From Lacibacter cauensis (GTDB lineage: Bacteria > Bacteroidota > Bacteroidia > Chitinophagales > Chitinophagaceae): DNA of 64,000 nucleotides. Location of the stretch: contig NZ_VLLE01000004.1 of the NCBI RefSeq assembly GCF_007830055.1, positions 215,248 to 279,247 on the forward strand. Reading direction: 5' to 3'. Position numbers and translations under genes: made by a program. Under the pieces are notes generated by a model, which had not been told where the DNA came from, searched no databases, and was given only the letters and a program-made list of their open reading frames with translations. Positions 52,278 to 61,802 of the stretch are shown in pieces (position 1 is the first letter of the stretch; every line of letters starts with the position of its first letter).

Positions 52278-53834
52278 TTATAACTTCTTCCTGCTGAACT
52301 CCTGTTTCATTTGGTTCAATCCTTCGGCTGCAAGTTTTGACGCCAGCGAATCTGCATTCTCAAAAAAGATCACCTTATCGCCCAGCTGACGGGAATGTTT
52401 GTAGGTAACCGAATCGATGATCGTTGCTTTTTGAAAATGCTGAAACACTTCATCATCTGCATCGGGCATTCGCCGGCCAACAAAGAGCAGATGTTTAAAT
52501 GCAATATCGTTCGGTATCCAATGCAGGAACGAACCATTATCGCTGATCACTTTCAATTTGAATTGTTCATCTTTTCCATAATATTTCAATGCTCCGGCCA
52601 ATCCGTAATGGCGGCAATAAATAATTGTACTGTCCTTTTCTTTTTGTGGTAGCGATTCATAAAATCTCTCCGTCTTTTCTGTTATTTCTTTCCAGCCCAA
52701 ATAATCGGCAAAGTCCTGTGGCAGTGAGTGGTTATGTTGATCTTCCCATTTCAACATCCCCGTTCCTTCCACATCACGCTCGTTATAATATGCAGCCAGT
52801 TTATCCGGCTCCCACAAAGGCATGGCCATGGGCAAAGTAAAGCCTGCAAGAAAAAGAATAACAGCAACAGCAGCCCATCGTAGCCATTTTAATTTTACAG
52901 TCGTCCATTGCTGCAATGCCACTGATCCGGCAGCAAACAGCATGGGATACAACCCCATGGAATAATAATTTTTACCGCTGGAGATAACCAGTAAAACAAT
53001 CACCGTTAAATATATCCAAGCGAGTATACGGTATTGCTTTCCTGCTGTTGTAAACAACCACAACAACCCTATTACCCAAATAAAAAATGCGGTGAAGTAC
53101 ATGAATATTTGTCCTGTTAAAAAATCAACCGGACTTAAAAATTGCAGCTGCGTTTCCCGCAACTCTTTCATGTGATGCAGCAATGGCCAGTTATGATTGT
53201 ACTGCCACAGCAAATTGGGTAATGCAACTACAAAAGCCAACAATCCTGCGCCGTATAAATGTTTGTTCAACAGCAACGAGCGGTATTGCGTCAGTAACAA
53301 CCCAACGGCAAAACCAAGAATGAAGAATGAAACTGAATTTTTACTTAGCCACGCACAGCCAAAAGCGAAACCGATCCAGTAAAGAAATTTCACTTGTTTG
53401 CTGTTTATATACCGAATAATGAAATACGCACTTACTGCCCACCAGAAGACTTCCAGAAAATTTGCCTGGAATAAAAAGTGTAAACGCAGATATGCTGTAA
53501 ACAGGATGCACAAACCGGCTACAAAAACTGCAAACGATTTCCCTCCCATTTCTACCACCATGTAACAGGTTACAATAAGAGTAAACGCACCAAACAACGA
53601 TGGCCAGAATTTTACCCAAAAGAAACTGCCACCAAACAAATGCGTTAAGTAAGATAACCACGACAGCATCGGCGGTACTTCCATATAACCCCACGCAAGG
53701 TGATGACCTTGTTCGAGGTACAGAAACTCATCACGGTGTAATTCGTAAACAGGATGTTGCAGAAAAAAAGGCAATGCAAATTTGATGATTGCAAGCAAGC
53801 AAATAAATGGCCAAGGCGATTTGTTTAGGTTCAT
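52278..53834 (-). CDS. GT39-like membrane glycosyltransferase
   Basis: A 518-residue inner-membrane protein with about ten helices and a C-terminal globular part. The first periplasmic loop has HRDEFLYLEQGHHLAWGYME, the acidic motif of ArnT/PMT (GT39/GT83) enzymes, followed by PPMLSWLSYL. Such proteins move a sugar from a polyprenyl phosphate donor to lipid A, protein or another envelope acceptor. The donor and acceptor are not evident. It is transcribed alone, downstream of gltX but past a strong terminator. Confidence 0.85.
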   Translation of the reverse strand: MNLNKSPWPFICLLAIIKFALPFFLQHPVYELHRDEFLYLEQGHHLAWGYMEVPPMLSWLSYLTHLFGGSFFWVKFWPSLFGAFTLIVTCYMVVEMGGKSFAVFVAGLCILFTAYLRLHFLFQANFLEVFWWAVSAYFIIRYINSKQVKFLYWIGFAFGCAWLSKNSVSFFILGFAVGLLLTQYRSLLLNKHLYGAGLLAFVVALPNLLWQYNHNWPLLHHMKELRETQLQFLSPVDFLTGQIFMYFTAFFIWVIGLLWLFTTAGKQYRILAWIYLTVIVLLVISSGKNYYSMGLYPMLFAAGSVALQQWTTVKLKWLRWAAVAVILFLAGFTLPMAMPLWEPDKLAAYYNERDVEGTGMLKWEDQHNHSLPQDFADYLGWKEITEKTERFYESLPQKEKDSTIIYCRHYGLAGALKYYGKDEQFKLKVISDNGSFLHWIPNDIAFKHLLFVGRRMPDADDEVFQHFQKATIIDSVTYKHSRQLGDKVIFFENADSLASKLAAEGLNQMKQEFSRKKL

Positions 53835-53930
53835 ACAGTTAAGATAACCGCTAATGCGTAAATTACAATATGGACTTTCGAAAACCTGACAACAAGATTA
53901 AAGAATAAATAAAACCGATTGTACAGAACA

Positions 53931-53962
53931 AAAACGGCTGACACAAATGTGTCAGCCGTTTT
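53931..53962. terminator. Terminator between gltX and the GT39-like gene
   Basis: AAAACGGCTGACAC pairs perfectly with GTGTCAGCCGTTTT around AAAT. The 14-bp stem begins 17 bases after the gltX stop. Confidence 0.9.
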
Positions 53963-53978
53963 AAAATCGATGAACGTG

Positions 53979-55493
53979 TCATAGTAAACTCAAGGCGTAC
54001 TCTACACGCTTCACGGTTTCTTCTTTACCAATGACCTCTGCTATTTGAAACACAGCCGGGCCAAACTTTCCACCCACCAACATAATGCGCATCGGCAACT
54101 GCAATTCACCGGGCTTTATATTTTTAGCTGTTGCCAGTTCTTTAAATACATTTTCAATTACGGTAAACTCCCATGTGCCAACAGTTTTTAACACATCTAC
54201 ATACTCATTAAAAAACAGTTTCTTTTCATCGCTCCACTTAGGCTTTACAGCATCAAGCTCCAGTATTTCGGGGGCTTTAAAGAAGAAACCACCCTGTTGT
54301 ACAAAATCGGGCAACAACGTACAACGATCTTTTACCAATTCAATTACTTTATCCAGCTTTTCAATATCATCAACCGCAATACCTGCACTTAAAAAATAAC
54401 CTGCTACCTGTACATGTAATTTTTCCGCCGGCATGCGTTTGATCCATTCCTGGTTAAACCATTTTGCTTTTTCGTAATCGAATTTTGCACCTGCACTGTG
54501 TACACGTTTCATATCAAAGCTAGCTATCAGTTCATCCATACTGTACAGTTCCTTTTCAGTACCATCGTTCCAGCCAAGTACTGCAAGCAGATTTACAAAT
54601 GCTTCTGGTAAAAATCCCCTTTCAAAAAACCCCTCGGTTAATTCATTTGTTTTAGGGTCGGTCCAGTTCATGGCAAAAACAGGAAAGCCATATTTAGCCC
54701 CATCACGTTTGCTCAGCTTTCCACTTGGTCCAAGTATCAATGGCAAGTGCGCCCATTGCGGCATATAAGCATCCCATCCCAAATATTTCCACAACAATAA
54801 ATGCACCGGTGCACTGGGCAACCACTCTTCACCACGAAAGGCGTGGGTGATCTTCATTAAATAATCATCTACCACCACTGCTAAATGATAGGTCGGCATA
54901 CCATCGGCTTTCAGCAACACTTTATCATCTACCAATCCGGTTTGAAAATTCACCTCACCACGAATCATATCGGTAAAGCTTACAACATCATTCTGCGGCA
55001 TTTTAATGCGGATCACATGTGGTGCGTTTGCATCGAGCAATGCTTTTACTTCAGGTTCAGTTAAGGTTAAACTGTTGCGCATTTTCATACGCACCCGATG
55101 ATCGTATTGCGGCGAAGGGTTTTCTTCTGTTTTATTTTCTTCCCGCATCTGCTCCAGCTCTTCTTTGGTGTCGAAGGCATAATACGCATACCCATCTGCC
55201 ACCAGCTTTTCTGCGTACTGCCGGTACATTTCTTTGCGCTCACTCTGGCGGTATGGACCATAAGGGCCGCCATGCGCAGGACTTTCATCGGGCTGCAGGC
55301 CGCACCATTTTAAACAGTTGAAAATATACTCTTCGGCACCAGGTACAAAACGTGTCTGGTCGGTATCTTCAATACGCAACACAAACTCGCCGCCATGATG
55401 CTTCGCAAATAAATAGTTATACAACACGGTGCGTACACCGCCTAAATGCAAACCGCCCGTAGGACTCGGGGCAAAACGTACTCGTACACTCAT
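53979..55493 (-). CDS. gltX: Glutamyl-tRNA synthetase
   Basis: A 504-residue class I aminoacyl-tRNA synthetase that charges tRNA-Glu. The HIGH-like motif is FAPSPTGGLHLGGVRTVLYN, and the KMSKS-like motif is GKLSKRDGA. RIEDTDQTRF and the C-terminal anticodon-binding part are complete. A discriminating or non-discriminating type cannot be told by eye. A -7 box ends 4 bases before the ATG, so the transcript may be leaderless. Confidence 0.96.
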   Translation of the reverse strand: MSVRVRFAPSPTGGLHLGGVRTVLYNYLFAKHHGGEFVLRIEDTDQTRFVPGAEEYIFNCLKWCGLQPDESPAHGGPYGPYRQSERKEMYRQYAEKLVADGYAYYAFDTKEELEQMREENKTEENPSPQYDHRVRMKMRNSLTLTEPEVKALLDANAPHVIRIKMPQNDVVSFTDMIRGEVNFQTGLVDDKVLLKADGMPTYHLAVVVDDYLMKITHAFRGEEWLPSAPVHLLLWKYLGWDAYMPQWAHLPLILGPSGKLSKRDGAKYGFPVFAMNWTDPKTNELTEGFFERGFLPEAFVNLLAVLGWNDGTEKELYSMDELIASFDMKRVHSAGAKFDYEKAKWFNQEWIKRMPAEKLHVQVAGYFLSAGIAVDDIEKLDKVIELVKDRCTLLPDFVQQGGFFFKAPEILELDAVKPKWSDEKKLFFNEYVDVLKTVGTWEFTVIENVFKELATAKNIKPGELQLPMRIMLVGGKFGPAVFQIAEVIGKEETVKRVEYALSLL

Positions 55494-55497
55494 GCGG

Positions 55498-55505
55498 CAA
55501 AGATA
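55498..55505 (-). promoter_or_regulatory. Putative -7 box for gltX
   Basis: The minus strand reads TATCTTTG, ending 4 bases before the gltX ATG, the same geometry as murF. Confidence 0.55.
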
Positions 55506-55561
55506 AAGTGTAAAACAGCAAACCTCGAAAGCTGCTCATTTCTTTATCTTCATATTCTTAA

Positions 55562-56503
55562 ATGATCAAACAACTAATTTTTCTTTTCTTCCTGTGCATT
55601 ACAACATCGGCGCATGCACAAACCGAATTTCAGATACCACAGCTTGTTGTTGAGTACGATAGTGCGGTTATATACCGCAACTTAAAACTCATTCCCATCA
55701 AGCGATTTGAGCCTGCAACCGACAGTTTGTATAACACATCTGTTACCATAAGTCTTAAATCCGGAATGGCCAATGGTTCTGTTAAACTGAAAGAGCGTGG
55801 CGATTACATGATTGAGAACATCAATGTTCTTTTGATTGAAAATAAAAGCGGTAAAGACCTAATTATTAAAAGTGGTGAAATTGTAATGGGCGGAAGACAG
55901 GATCGTGTATTTGCAAGAGATACGGTGCTTGCTGCGGGCAAAGAACATCTTGTGCCTGTATTCTGTATTGAAGAAAGCCGCTGGAGCGAAAAAGAAAAGA
56001 AATTCATTTACCGGGGAACAACAGGCAGTGGTTTACAGGCGATTATTGATACAGCACATAACCAAACAAAAGTATGGGATGAAATTCGTCGCTTGCTGAA
56101 ACAAAATAATCAAACAGCTTCTTCATCGTACGCAACATTGCTTAAGAATAAAAAGATTGCCGATACTTCAAATTACTACAGCCGCTATTTTTTACAGGAA
56201 CTTCGCCGAAAAGACAGCAGCATCGTGGGTATCATTGCATCGACAGGAAATAAAATTCTTGGTGCCGATGTATTCATCAGTACATCCTTGTTCTATCAAA
56301 CACTACCCGGCCTGTTAGAAAAGTATGGTACAGAAGCAATTCTTACTGGCGCTGCAGCTGCAACCAATCATAACAAAGAAGCTGCCTATGCCAACGAAAT
56401 GCTGCAGTCCGAAACGCAGCCTGCTTTTCTGGCGAAGAAAGGAAAACGCTTTTTTTATAAGGGCGTTTTAATACAGGTTACAGGTTTCTCTATTGTACAC
56501 TAA
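55562..56503 (+). CDS. Exported ARPP-1-type protein (DUF6569-like)
   Basis: A 313-residue exported protein: signal peptide (MIKQLIFLFFLCITTSAHAQ), then a domain resembling ARPP-1. Diagnostic spans are VIYRNLKLIPIKRF, IIKSGEIVMGGRQDRVFARD and LVPVFCIEESRWSEKEKKF. The GEIVMGGRQDR element corresponds to the GEELVGAKQNR seen in cytosolic relatives. Biochemical function is not established. It is followed after 9 bases by a polysaccharide deacetylase gene and probably shares its transcript. Confidence 0.75.
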   Translation: MIKQLIFLFFLCITTSAHAQTEFQIPQLVVEYDSAVIYRNLKLIPIKRFEPATDSLYNTSVTISLKSGMANGSVKLKERGDYMIENINVLLIENKSGKDLIIKSGEIVMGGRQDRVFARDTVLAAGKEHLVPVFCIEESRWSEKEKKFIYRGTTGSGLQAIIDTAHNQTKVWDEIRRLLKQNNQTASSSYATLLKNKKIADTSNYYSRYFLQELRRKDSSIVGIIASTGNKILGADVFISTSLFYQTLPGLLEKYGTEAILTGAAAATNHNKEAAYANEMLQSETQPAFLAKKGKRFFYKGVLIQVTGFSIVH

Positions 56504-56512
56504 CTTCAACCT

Positions 56513-57139
56513 ATGCTATACATTGCAACAACTCCCTGGTGGTTACGCATGTTGTTTCCATCGAAACTTACCTGGCGTATACCAACAAAGGAAAAAATCC
56601 TTTACCTCACGTTCGATGATGGGCCTAATGCACTTGCAACGCCATTTGTTTTGGATGAATTGAAAAAGTATAACGCCAAAGCCACTTTCTTTTGCATCGG
56701 CAATAATGTACAACAGGAACCGGAGTTGTATAAAAGGATTTTCCTAGAGGGACATCGTATAGGCAATCATACACACGATCACCTCAACGGCTTTCATACT
56801 AAGGATGAAGTATGGCTTAACAATGTAAAAGAAGCGGCCAAGTGGATCGATTCGGATTTGTTCCGTCCGCCCTATGGAAAAATCAAACCCTTCCAGGCGA
56901 AAGTATTGCAAGCAGCAAATCCTCCGTTTAAAATCATTATGTGGAGTGTTTTAAGTGCCGACTTTGATACACAGATCAGCCCGCAAAAATGTTTCCGGTT
57001 TGTAAGAAAGAATGCAAAACAAGGAAGTATCGTGGTGTTTCATGATAGTGAGAAGGCTTTCCCGAATCTTCGTTATGCGTTGCCCGAAACGTTGAAATAC
57101 TTTGCAGAGAGAGGCTATCGGTTTGAAGTAATTCCTTGA
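56513..57139 (+). CDS. Polysaccharide deacetylase family protein
   Basis: A 208-residue NodB-fold deacetylase. The metal and catalytic motifs are present: YLTFDDGPN (motif 1), RIGNHTHDH (motif 2) and FRPPYGKIKP (motif 3), with VFHDSEKA near the end. Such enzymes remove N-acetyl groups from GlcNAc-containing glycans such as peptidoglycan. The N-terminus (WWLRMLFPSKLTWRI) looks amphipathic; there is no clear signal peptide, so location is uncertain. It pairs with the exported ARPP-1 gene in an operon. Confidence 0.9.
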   Translation: MLYIATTPWWLRMLFPSKLTWRIPTKEKILYLTFDDGPNALATPFVLDELKKYNAKATFFCIGNNVQQEPELYKRIFLEGHRIGNHTHDHLNGFHTKDEVWLNNVKEAAKWIDSDLFRPPYGKIKPFQAKVLQAANPPFKIIMWSVLSADFDTQISPQKCFRFVRKNAKQGSIVVFHDSEKAFPNLRYALPETLKYFAERGYRFEVIP

Positions 57140-57154
57140 GAATGAGTTAAAAAA

Positions 57155-57187
57155 GGAGGGCCGGGGTGGAAACCCTGGCCCGTTTTT
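57155..57187 (+). terminator. Terminator after the deacetylase gene
   Basis: GGGCCGGGGT pairs with ACCCTGGCCC (one G-T pair) around GGAA, followed by GTTTTT. Confidence 0.88.
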
Positions 57188-57252
57188 AATCCGTACCCTA
57201 TGAAAACTTTTGCTAAGGTACAATTTCTTTTATCAGATGCAAGTGTTTTTTC

Positions 57253-58143
57253 TTACGGGAGCGTAATGATTCTCACATTTCCATTAATGGTAAGCTCCGC
57301 TTTATTGTCGCAACGGCCATCACCGAAGTTGAGTACTCCATTGATATCGTTATATCTGATGCGGAGAACGCCCTTCGAAATCCAGTTACAGGTGAATTTT
57401 TTAATGAGTGGTTCCAATGTTTCATGACTCCAGGTTTTGCCACGGCTGTTTTCGCCACGGCCACCGCCTGTGATAGAGAAAATATCATCCAAAGGCCATA
57501 ATGGTGTACCGTTACCTTCAATTTGTGCTACTGTACGTACGCTGGCCCATTTAACCCAGCGACCACTGTCCCACGTGAGCTTACCCTCAATTACTTTGGT
57601 GGTAAAGATGCGGTTATTGCTGGTACTGTTATTGGTTACTTCGTGCACCCCCTGCACTTTTACACTGTCAATTTTGTGGTTTTCGAAAGTGGTTGTGGCT
57701 TTGCTGCCGGGGATGCCCATTGGGCCTGTAAACACTGTAATTATTTTTCCTCTGCGAACCCTGCCATCCTTTCCTTTACAGCCATCGCCAAAACTAATAG
57801 TTACGGTTTTAGGGAATACACCGGGCGTTAAGGGACTAACAGTTACGGTAAAACAACGTGTACTGTCTACACGACCGGAATAGCTTCCTCCTTCTATGCG
57901 GCCAAATACGCCTACGCCACCGGTAATACCTAAACTTTCACCGTTTGCTTCAGCACCAATACCCATTGTATTATTAAACACATCGTCATAAACTGCATCG
58001 GCTTCACTGTTATTTTCGGTGCTTTCTACAGTTGCCTGCTCTTCTTCGGCAGATTTACTGGCTTCCTTTTTACAGGCAGTAAACGTAAACGCACCTAACA
58101 GCAAAACTGCCAATGTGCTTTTTGTGATAAGACTTGTTTTCAT
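57253..58143 (-). CDS. Hypothetical lipoprotein
   Basis: A 296-residue lipoprotein with lipobox FTFTAC near residue 24, an acidic linker (KSAEEEQATVESTENNSEAD), and a beta-rich mature part with SFGDGCKGKDGRVRRGKI, ENHKIDSVKVQGVHEVTNNS, and a C-terminal VLNFGDGRCDNKAELTINGN. The GDGC and GDGRC repeats suggest paired cysteines. I did not recognise the family. Single gene, divergent from tatD and convergent with the deacetylase operon. Confidence 0.75.
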   Translation of the reverse strand: MKTSLITKSTLAVLLLGAFTFTACKKEASKSAEEEQATVESTENNSEADAVYDDVFNNTMGIGAEANGESLGITGGVGVFGRIEGGSYSGRVDSTRCFTVTVSPLTPGVFPKTVTISFGDGCKGKDGRVRRGKIITVFTGPMGIPGSKATTTFENHKIDSVKVQGVHEVTNNSTSNNRIFTTKVIEGKLTWDSGRWVKWASVRTVAQIEGNGTPLWPLDDIFSITGGGRGENSRGKTWSHETLEPLIKKFTCNWISKGVLRIRYNDINGVLNFGDGRCDNKAELTINGNVRIITLP

Positions 58144-58295
58144 GATATACGCTTTTGTTTTATTGGTTAATGTCTAAAAACTGAACACTACAAAGACCTT
58201 CCAGCGGTTCGTTGGTTTAAAGGCTGTTAAAATAATTTCAAAATGCTCTTGCTTTAACGCCTCAAAGAACAGGAAAGTACCTGAGCCGAAGGGCT

Positions 58296-58303
58296 TATTT
58301 TTG
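58296..58303 (+). promoter_or_regulatory. Putative -7 box for the tatD-type gene
   Basis: TATTTTTG ends 6 bases before the ATG at 58310 and includes the TTG at 58301 that could be misread as an upstream start. Confidence 0.5.
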
Positions 58304-58309
58304 CATTTT

Positions 58310-59083
58310 ATGACAATAGTTGATACCCATACCCATCTTTATCTCGAAGAGTTTAAAGTTGATATTGACGAAGTGCTGCAGAAAGCAGCGGCAGAAGGCG
58401 TAGAACAGTTTTATTTACCCAATGTTGATAGTACTTCCATCGACGATTTACTGAACCTGGCTGACCGATACCCCGGCAAATGCATACCCATGATGGGGCT
58501 TCACCCCTGCTATGTAAAAGAAAATGCAGCTGATGAGCTAAAGCTTGTGCAGGATTGGTTGCAGAAACGCTCTTTTGCCGCTGTGGGTGAAATTGGCCTG
58601 GATTATTACTGGGACAAAACATTTGTACCGCAGCAAAAAGATGCTTTTCGCCAACAGATAAGCTGGGCATTGGAGTTAAACCTGCCCATTGTTATTCACA
58701 GCCGGGATTCCATGCAGGATTGTATTGACATTGTAAAAGAATACCAGAATGGAAAGCTCCGGGGCATTTTCCATTGTTTTGGCGGGTCTGTTGAAGAAGC
58801 AAAACAAATTATAGACCTTGGTTTTTTAATGGGCATTGGCGGCGTTGTTACCTATAAAAAATCAGGACTTGCAGAAGTATTGCCTTCGATTCCATTAGAA
58901 TATCTTGTTTTAGAAACCGATGCACCTTACCTATCGCCGGTACCGTTTAGAGGTAAACGTAACGAACCTTCTTATCTAAAATATGTGGTGGAGAAGATGG
59001 CCGAAATAATGCAAAGGCCGGTAGAAGAAATAGCCGCACAAACAACAATGAACGCTGAAAAATTATTCGGCAGCTCAAAGTGA
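58310..59083 (+). CDS. TatD-family metal-dependent hydrolase
   Basis: A 257-residue TIM-barrel hydrolase. Metal ligands are visible in [38 protein letters not shown] and [10 protein letters not shown]. TatD enzymes are 3'-5' DNA exonucleases or deoxyribonucleases; YcfH and YjjV are related, so the symbol is left blank. I start at the ATG at 58310 because the TTG at 58301 lies in a promoter box. It is followed by tRNA-Ser on the same strand, 26 bases after the stop. Confidence 0.92.
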   Translation: MTIVDTHTHLYLEEFKVDIDEVLQKAAAEGVEQFYLPNVDSTSIDDLLNLADRYPGKCIPMMGLHPCYVKENAADELKLVQDWLQKRSFAAVGEIGLDYYWDKTFVPQQKDAFRQQISWALELNLPIVIHSRDSMQDCIDIVKEYQNGKLRGIFHCFGGSVEEAKQIIDLGFLMGIGGVVTYKKSGLAEVLPSIPLEYLVLETDAPYLSPVPFRGKRNEPSYLKYVVEKMAEIMQRPVEEIAAQTTMNAEKLFGSSK

Positions 59084-59109
59084 TAACTGTATTTTTGCTG
59101 CCCCAATAA

Positions 59110-59196
59110 AGAGAGGTGTCCGAGTGGTTGAAGGAGCACGCCTGGAAAGTGTGTATGCGGGAAACTGCATCGAGGGTTCGAATCCCTTCCTCTCTG
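59110..59196 (+). tRNA. tRNA-Ser (GGA)
   Basis: An 87-base tRNA with a long variable arm. The acceptor stem AGAGAGG pairs with CCTCTCT, followed by discriminator G; the CCA end is not encoded. The anticodon arm CACGC-CTGGAAA-GTGTG gives anticodon GGA (59144-59146), which reads UCC and UCU. The T arm is GAGGG-TTCGAAT-CCCTT. A terminator hairpin follows. Confidence 0.96.
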
Positions 59197-59201
59197 CGAC
59201 T

Positions 59202-59233
59202 AAAAAGCTCAACAAAATTTGTTGAGCTTTTTT
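59202..59233 (+). terminator. Terminator after tRNA-Ser
   Basis: AAAAAGCTCAACA pairs with TGTTGAGCTTTTT, with a T-run; AT-flanked on both sides, so it could also serve rnc from the other strand. Confidence 0.85.
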
Positions 59234-59255
59234 AATCTTCCTGTTATTGATATAA

Positions 59256-59966
59256 TCAGGCAATACCGAGTTTTTCTACGGCTGCCTGTGCTGCTATCTG
59301 GCTGGCATCTTTTTTATTAAAGGCTTTGCCTTCTGCAATTACTTCGCCATCGACTACTGCACCAATCGTAAACAAACGCCGGCCGTTTTCAAGGCGTTCA
59401 TCAATGGTGTCAAACTCCAGGTTTTTACCGTTTTTATTGGCCCAGCCATAGAGTTTGTTTTTATGATTGATCTCTAACGCTTCCAGGTCTTCCATAAACA
59501 GGTATGGAACGATTACGTTCTTTACAATCCAGCGTTGTGTTTTTTTATAACCTAAATCTAGATAAATGGCACCCAGTAAAGCTTCTAATGTATTACCGAA
59601 AATCTGCGATACTTTCAATGAATTATCGCCCTTGTTGTAAAGTGTAATTTTTTTCAGTCCCATACGCACAGCAATATCGTTGAGCGTGGCACGGTTCACC
59701 ATCTTGCTGCGCATTTCCGTTAAAAAACCTTCGCCTTTGTAGGGGTATTTTTTAAAAAGATAATCGGCTACTACTGCACTCAAAACAGCATCGCCTAAAA
59801 ATTCAAGACGCTCGTTATTCTGATCGCTGCCTTCTTTAATGGAACGATGGCTGAGGGCGGTTTTGTAAAGCTTAACGTCGCCGGGACTGTAACCTAAAAT
59901 ATTGCGCAGGTTACTTTCAAACTTATTCTTAGCTGGTAATATTTGCCGGACAAAATTCCGCACCAT
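59256..59966 (-). CDS. rnc: Ribonuclease III
   Basis: A 236-residue double-strand-specific endoribonuclease. The catalytic signature is NNERLEFLGDAVLSAVV, and the second acidic site is GNTLEALLGAIYLDLG. A dsRNA-binding domain occupies the last 70 residues (NHKNKLYGWANKNG to AAQAAVEKLG). It is the last gene of the acpP-fabF-rnc cluster, an arrangement common in Bacteroidota. Confidence 0.95.
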   Translation of the reverse strand: MVRNFVRQILPAKNKFESNLRNILGYSPGDVKLYKTALSHRSIKEGSDQNNERLEFLGDAVLSAVVADYLFKKYPYKGEGFLTEMRSKMVNRATLNDIAVRMGLKKITLYNKGDNSLKVSQIFGNTLEALLGAIYLDLGYKKTQRWIVKNVIVPYLFMEDLEALEINHKNKLYGWANKNGKNLEFDTIDERLENGRRLFTIGAVVDGEVIAEGKAFNKKDASQIAAQAAVEKLGIA

Positions 59967-60037
59967 AGACTGAAAAGTACATCATTATCCTATAACAAAA
60001 CTGTTTTATGGCTGATGTTCTGACAAATCTAAGGAAA

Positions 60038-61288
60038 TCAGGAATATTTCTTTACAATCACAGAGGCATTGTGGCCGCCAAAACCAAATGTATTACTCAA
60101 CGCAGCACGAACGGTACGCTTTTGTGCTTTGTTAAACGTAAAATTAAGTTTAGGGTCCAGCTCCGGATCATCGGTAAAGTGGTTGATTGTTGGCGGAACA
60201 ATATCGTGTACCACACTCATTACACAAGCAATAGCTTCCAATGCACCGGCCGCACCTAAGCAGTGGCCTGTCATTGATTTAGTAGAGCTGATGTTGAGGT
60301 TGTAAGCATGTTCGCCAAAAACACTCAGAATGGCTTTTGTTTCTGCGATATCGCCTAACGGTGTTGAAGTTCCGTGTACATTAATATAATCGATATCAGA
60401 TGCCTGTAATCCTGCATCTTTCAATGCAGCTGTCATTACATTTTTAGCACCTAAACCTTCCGGGTGTGGAGCAGTGATATGATGCGCATCGGCAGTAGCA
60501 CCGCCACCTGCAATTTCGCAATAGATCTTGGCGCCACGCTTCAATGCATGCTCCAGGCTCTCGAGTACCAGCATACCGGCACCTTCGCCCATTACAAAAC
60601 CATCACGATCTTTATCGAACGGACGGCTTGCAGTAGCAGGATCATCATTGCGTTCGCTCAATGCTTTCATGGCATTAAAACCGCCCACACCTGCAGCACT
60701 TACAACTGCTTCACTACCGCCTGTTAGAATAATATCAGCCTTACCAAGGCGAATATTATCGTAGGCATCAATGATAGCGTTTGTTGATGAAGCGCATGCA
60801 GAAACAACAGCGAAGTTGGGACCACGGAATCCATGACGCATGGATATTTGCCCGGCGGCAATATCTAGGATCATTTTCGGAATGAAGAAAGGGTTGAAAC
60901 GTGGTGTACCATCGCCGTTGGCAAAGTTCACTACTTCTTCCTGGAATGTAATAAGACCGCCGATACCGCTGGCGAAGATGACGCCAACACGATCAACATC
61001 AACATTTTCTTTGCTGATGCCTGCATCTTTTACAGCCTGATCACTTACCACCAGTGCAAACTGAGTAAAACGATCGATCTTTCTTGCTTCTTTTTTATCG
61101 AGGTAGGTTGTTGCGTCGAAATCTTTTACCTCGCAGGCAAACCTTGTTTTGAATTTAGAACAATCGAACTGCTTAATGAAATCAGCACCAGAAACACCAT
61201 TAGTCAATCCCTCCCAATATTCATCAAGAGTTTTGCCTAATGGTGTAAGGGCGCCAATTCCGGTAACTACTACTCTTTTAAGATCCAT
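60038..61288 (-). CDS. fabF: Beta-ketoacyl-ACP synthase II
   Basis: A 416-residue condensing enzyme of fatty-acid elongation. The catalytic triad Cys-His-His is visible: VSACASSTNAIIDAY, NVHGTSTPLGD and TGHCLGAAGALEA. The lysine region KSMTGH is intact. Its presence between acpP and rnc on one strand indicates co-transcription. Full-length and ordinary. Confidence 0.96.
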   Translation of the reverse strand: MDLKRVVVTGIGALTPLGKTLDEYWEGLTNGVSGADFIKQFDCSKFKTRFACEVKDFDATTYLDKKEARKIDRFTQFALVVSDQAVKDAGISKENVDVDRVGVIFASGIGGLITFQEEVVNFANGDGTPRFNPFFIPKMILDIAAGQISMRHGFRGPNFAVVSACASSTNAIIDAYDNIRLGKADIILTGGSEAVVSAAGVGGFNAMKALSERNDDPATASRPFDKDRDGFVMGEGAGMLVLESLEHALKRGAKIYCEIAGGGATADAHHITAPHPEGLGAKNVMTAALKDAGLQASDIDYINVHGTSTPLGDIAETKAILSVFGEHAYNLNISSTKSMTGHCLGAAGALEAIACVMSVVHDIVPPTINHFTDDPELDPKLNFTFNKAQKRTVRAALSNTFGFGGHNASVIVKKYS

Positions 61289-61341
61289 AAGTAAGTTGCC
61301 TGGGGAAAAAATGAATTACACTGAAATGGTTCAGTGATGAA

Positions 61342-61578
61342 TTACTTAGCGTGTTCTTCTAAATAAGCTACTGCCTGACCAACAGTTGTGATGGTTTCAG
61401 CTTGTTCATCGGGGATAGAGATGTTGAACTCTTTTTCAAATTCCATGATCAGCTCAACTGTGTCTAATGAATCAGCTCCGAGATCATTGGTAAAAGAAGC
61501 TTCAGGATTTACTTCTGATTCTTCAACACCTAACTTGTCAACGATGATTTTTTTTACTCTTGCTGCGATGTCTGACAT
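61342..61578 (-). CDS. acpP: Acyl carrier protein
   Basis: A 78-residue acidic carrier for fatty-acid synthesis. The Ser that receives the 4'-phosphopantetheine is in [14 protein letters not shown] start it at the ATG at 61578 ([17 protein letters not shown]), the standard ACP N-terminus. It is the first gene of the acpP-fabF-rnc cluster, with a promoter box 26 bases upstream. Confidence 0.96.
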   Translation of the reverse strand: MSDIAARVKKIIVDKLGVEESEVNPEASFTNDLGADSLDTVELIMEFEKEFNISIPDEQAETITTVGQAVAYLEEHAK

Positions 61579-61604
61579 TGTCGTAATAATTTGGTTACAG
61601 GTTG

Positions 61605-61612
61605 CAAAAATA
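61605..61612 (-). promoter_or_regulatory. Putative -7 box for acpP-fabF-rnc
   Basis: The minus strand reads TATTTTTG, with CTTG 18 bases upstream in the -33 position. This is one of the better promoters in the window. Confidence 0.55.
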
Positions 61613-61802
61613 GAGTTTTTAACCAATTCACAAGCGTTCCTTCAAAAATGTGTTAACGAAATAATAATCAACAGGTTACAAGGCTTTTTTATATTCAGGT
61701 CAAAAACGGCCATTTGAAATTGGTTCTGTTTATTTGATTCGAGTACAACTGTTTGTTTTTAGATAAAAAAATGTAACTTGTTTTCCCTGCTTAAACTTAC
61801 TT

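Noticed and set aside
59075-59263. 62-codon reading frame antisense to tRNA-Ser
   Set aside because: It begins [11 protein letters not shown]-like after a short leader, a well-known false ORF produced by translating the reverse of tRNA-Ser.
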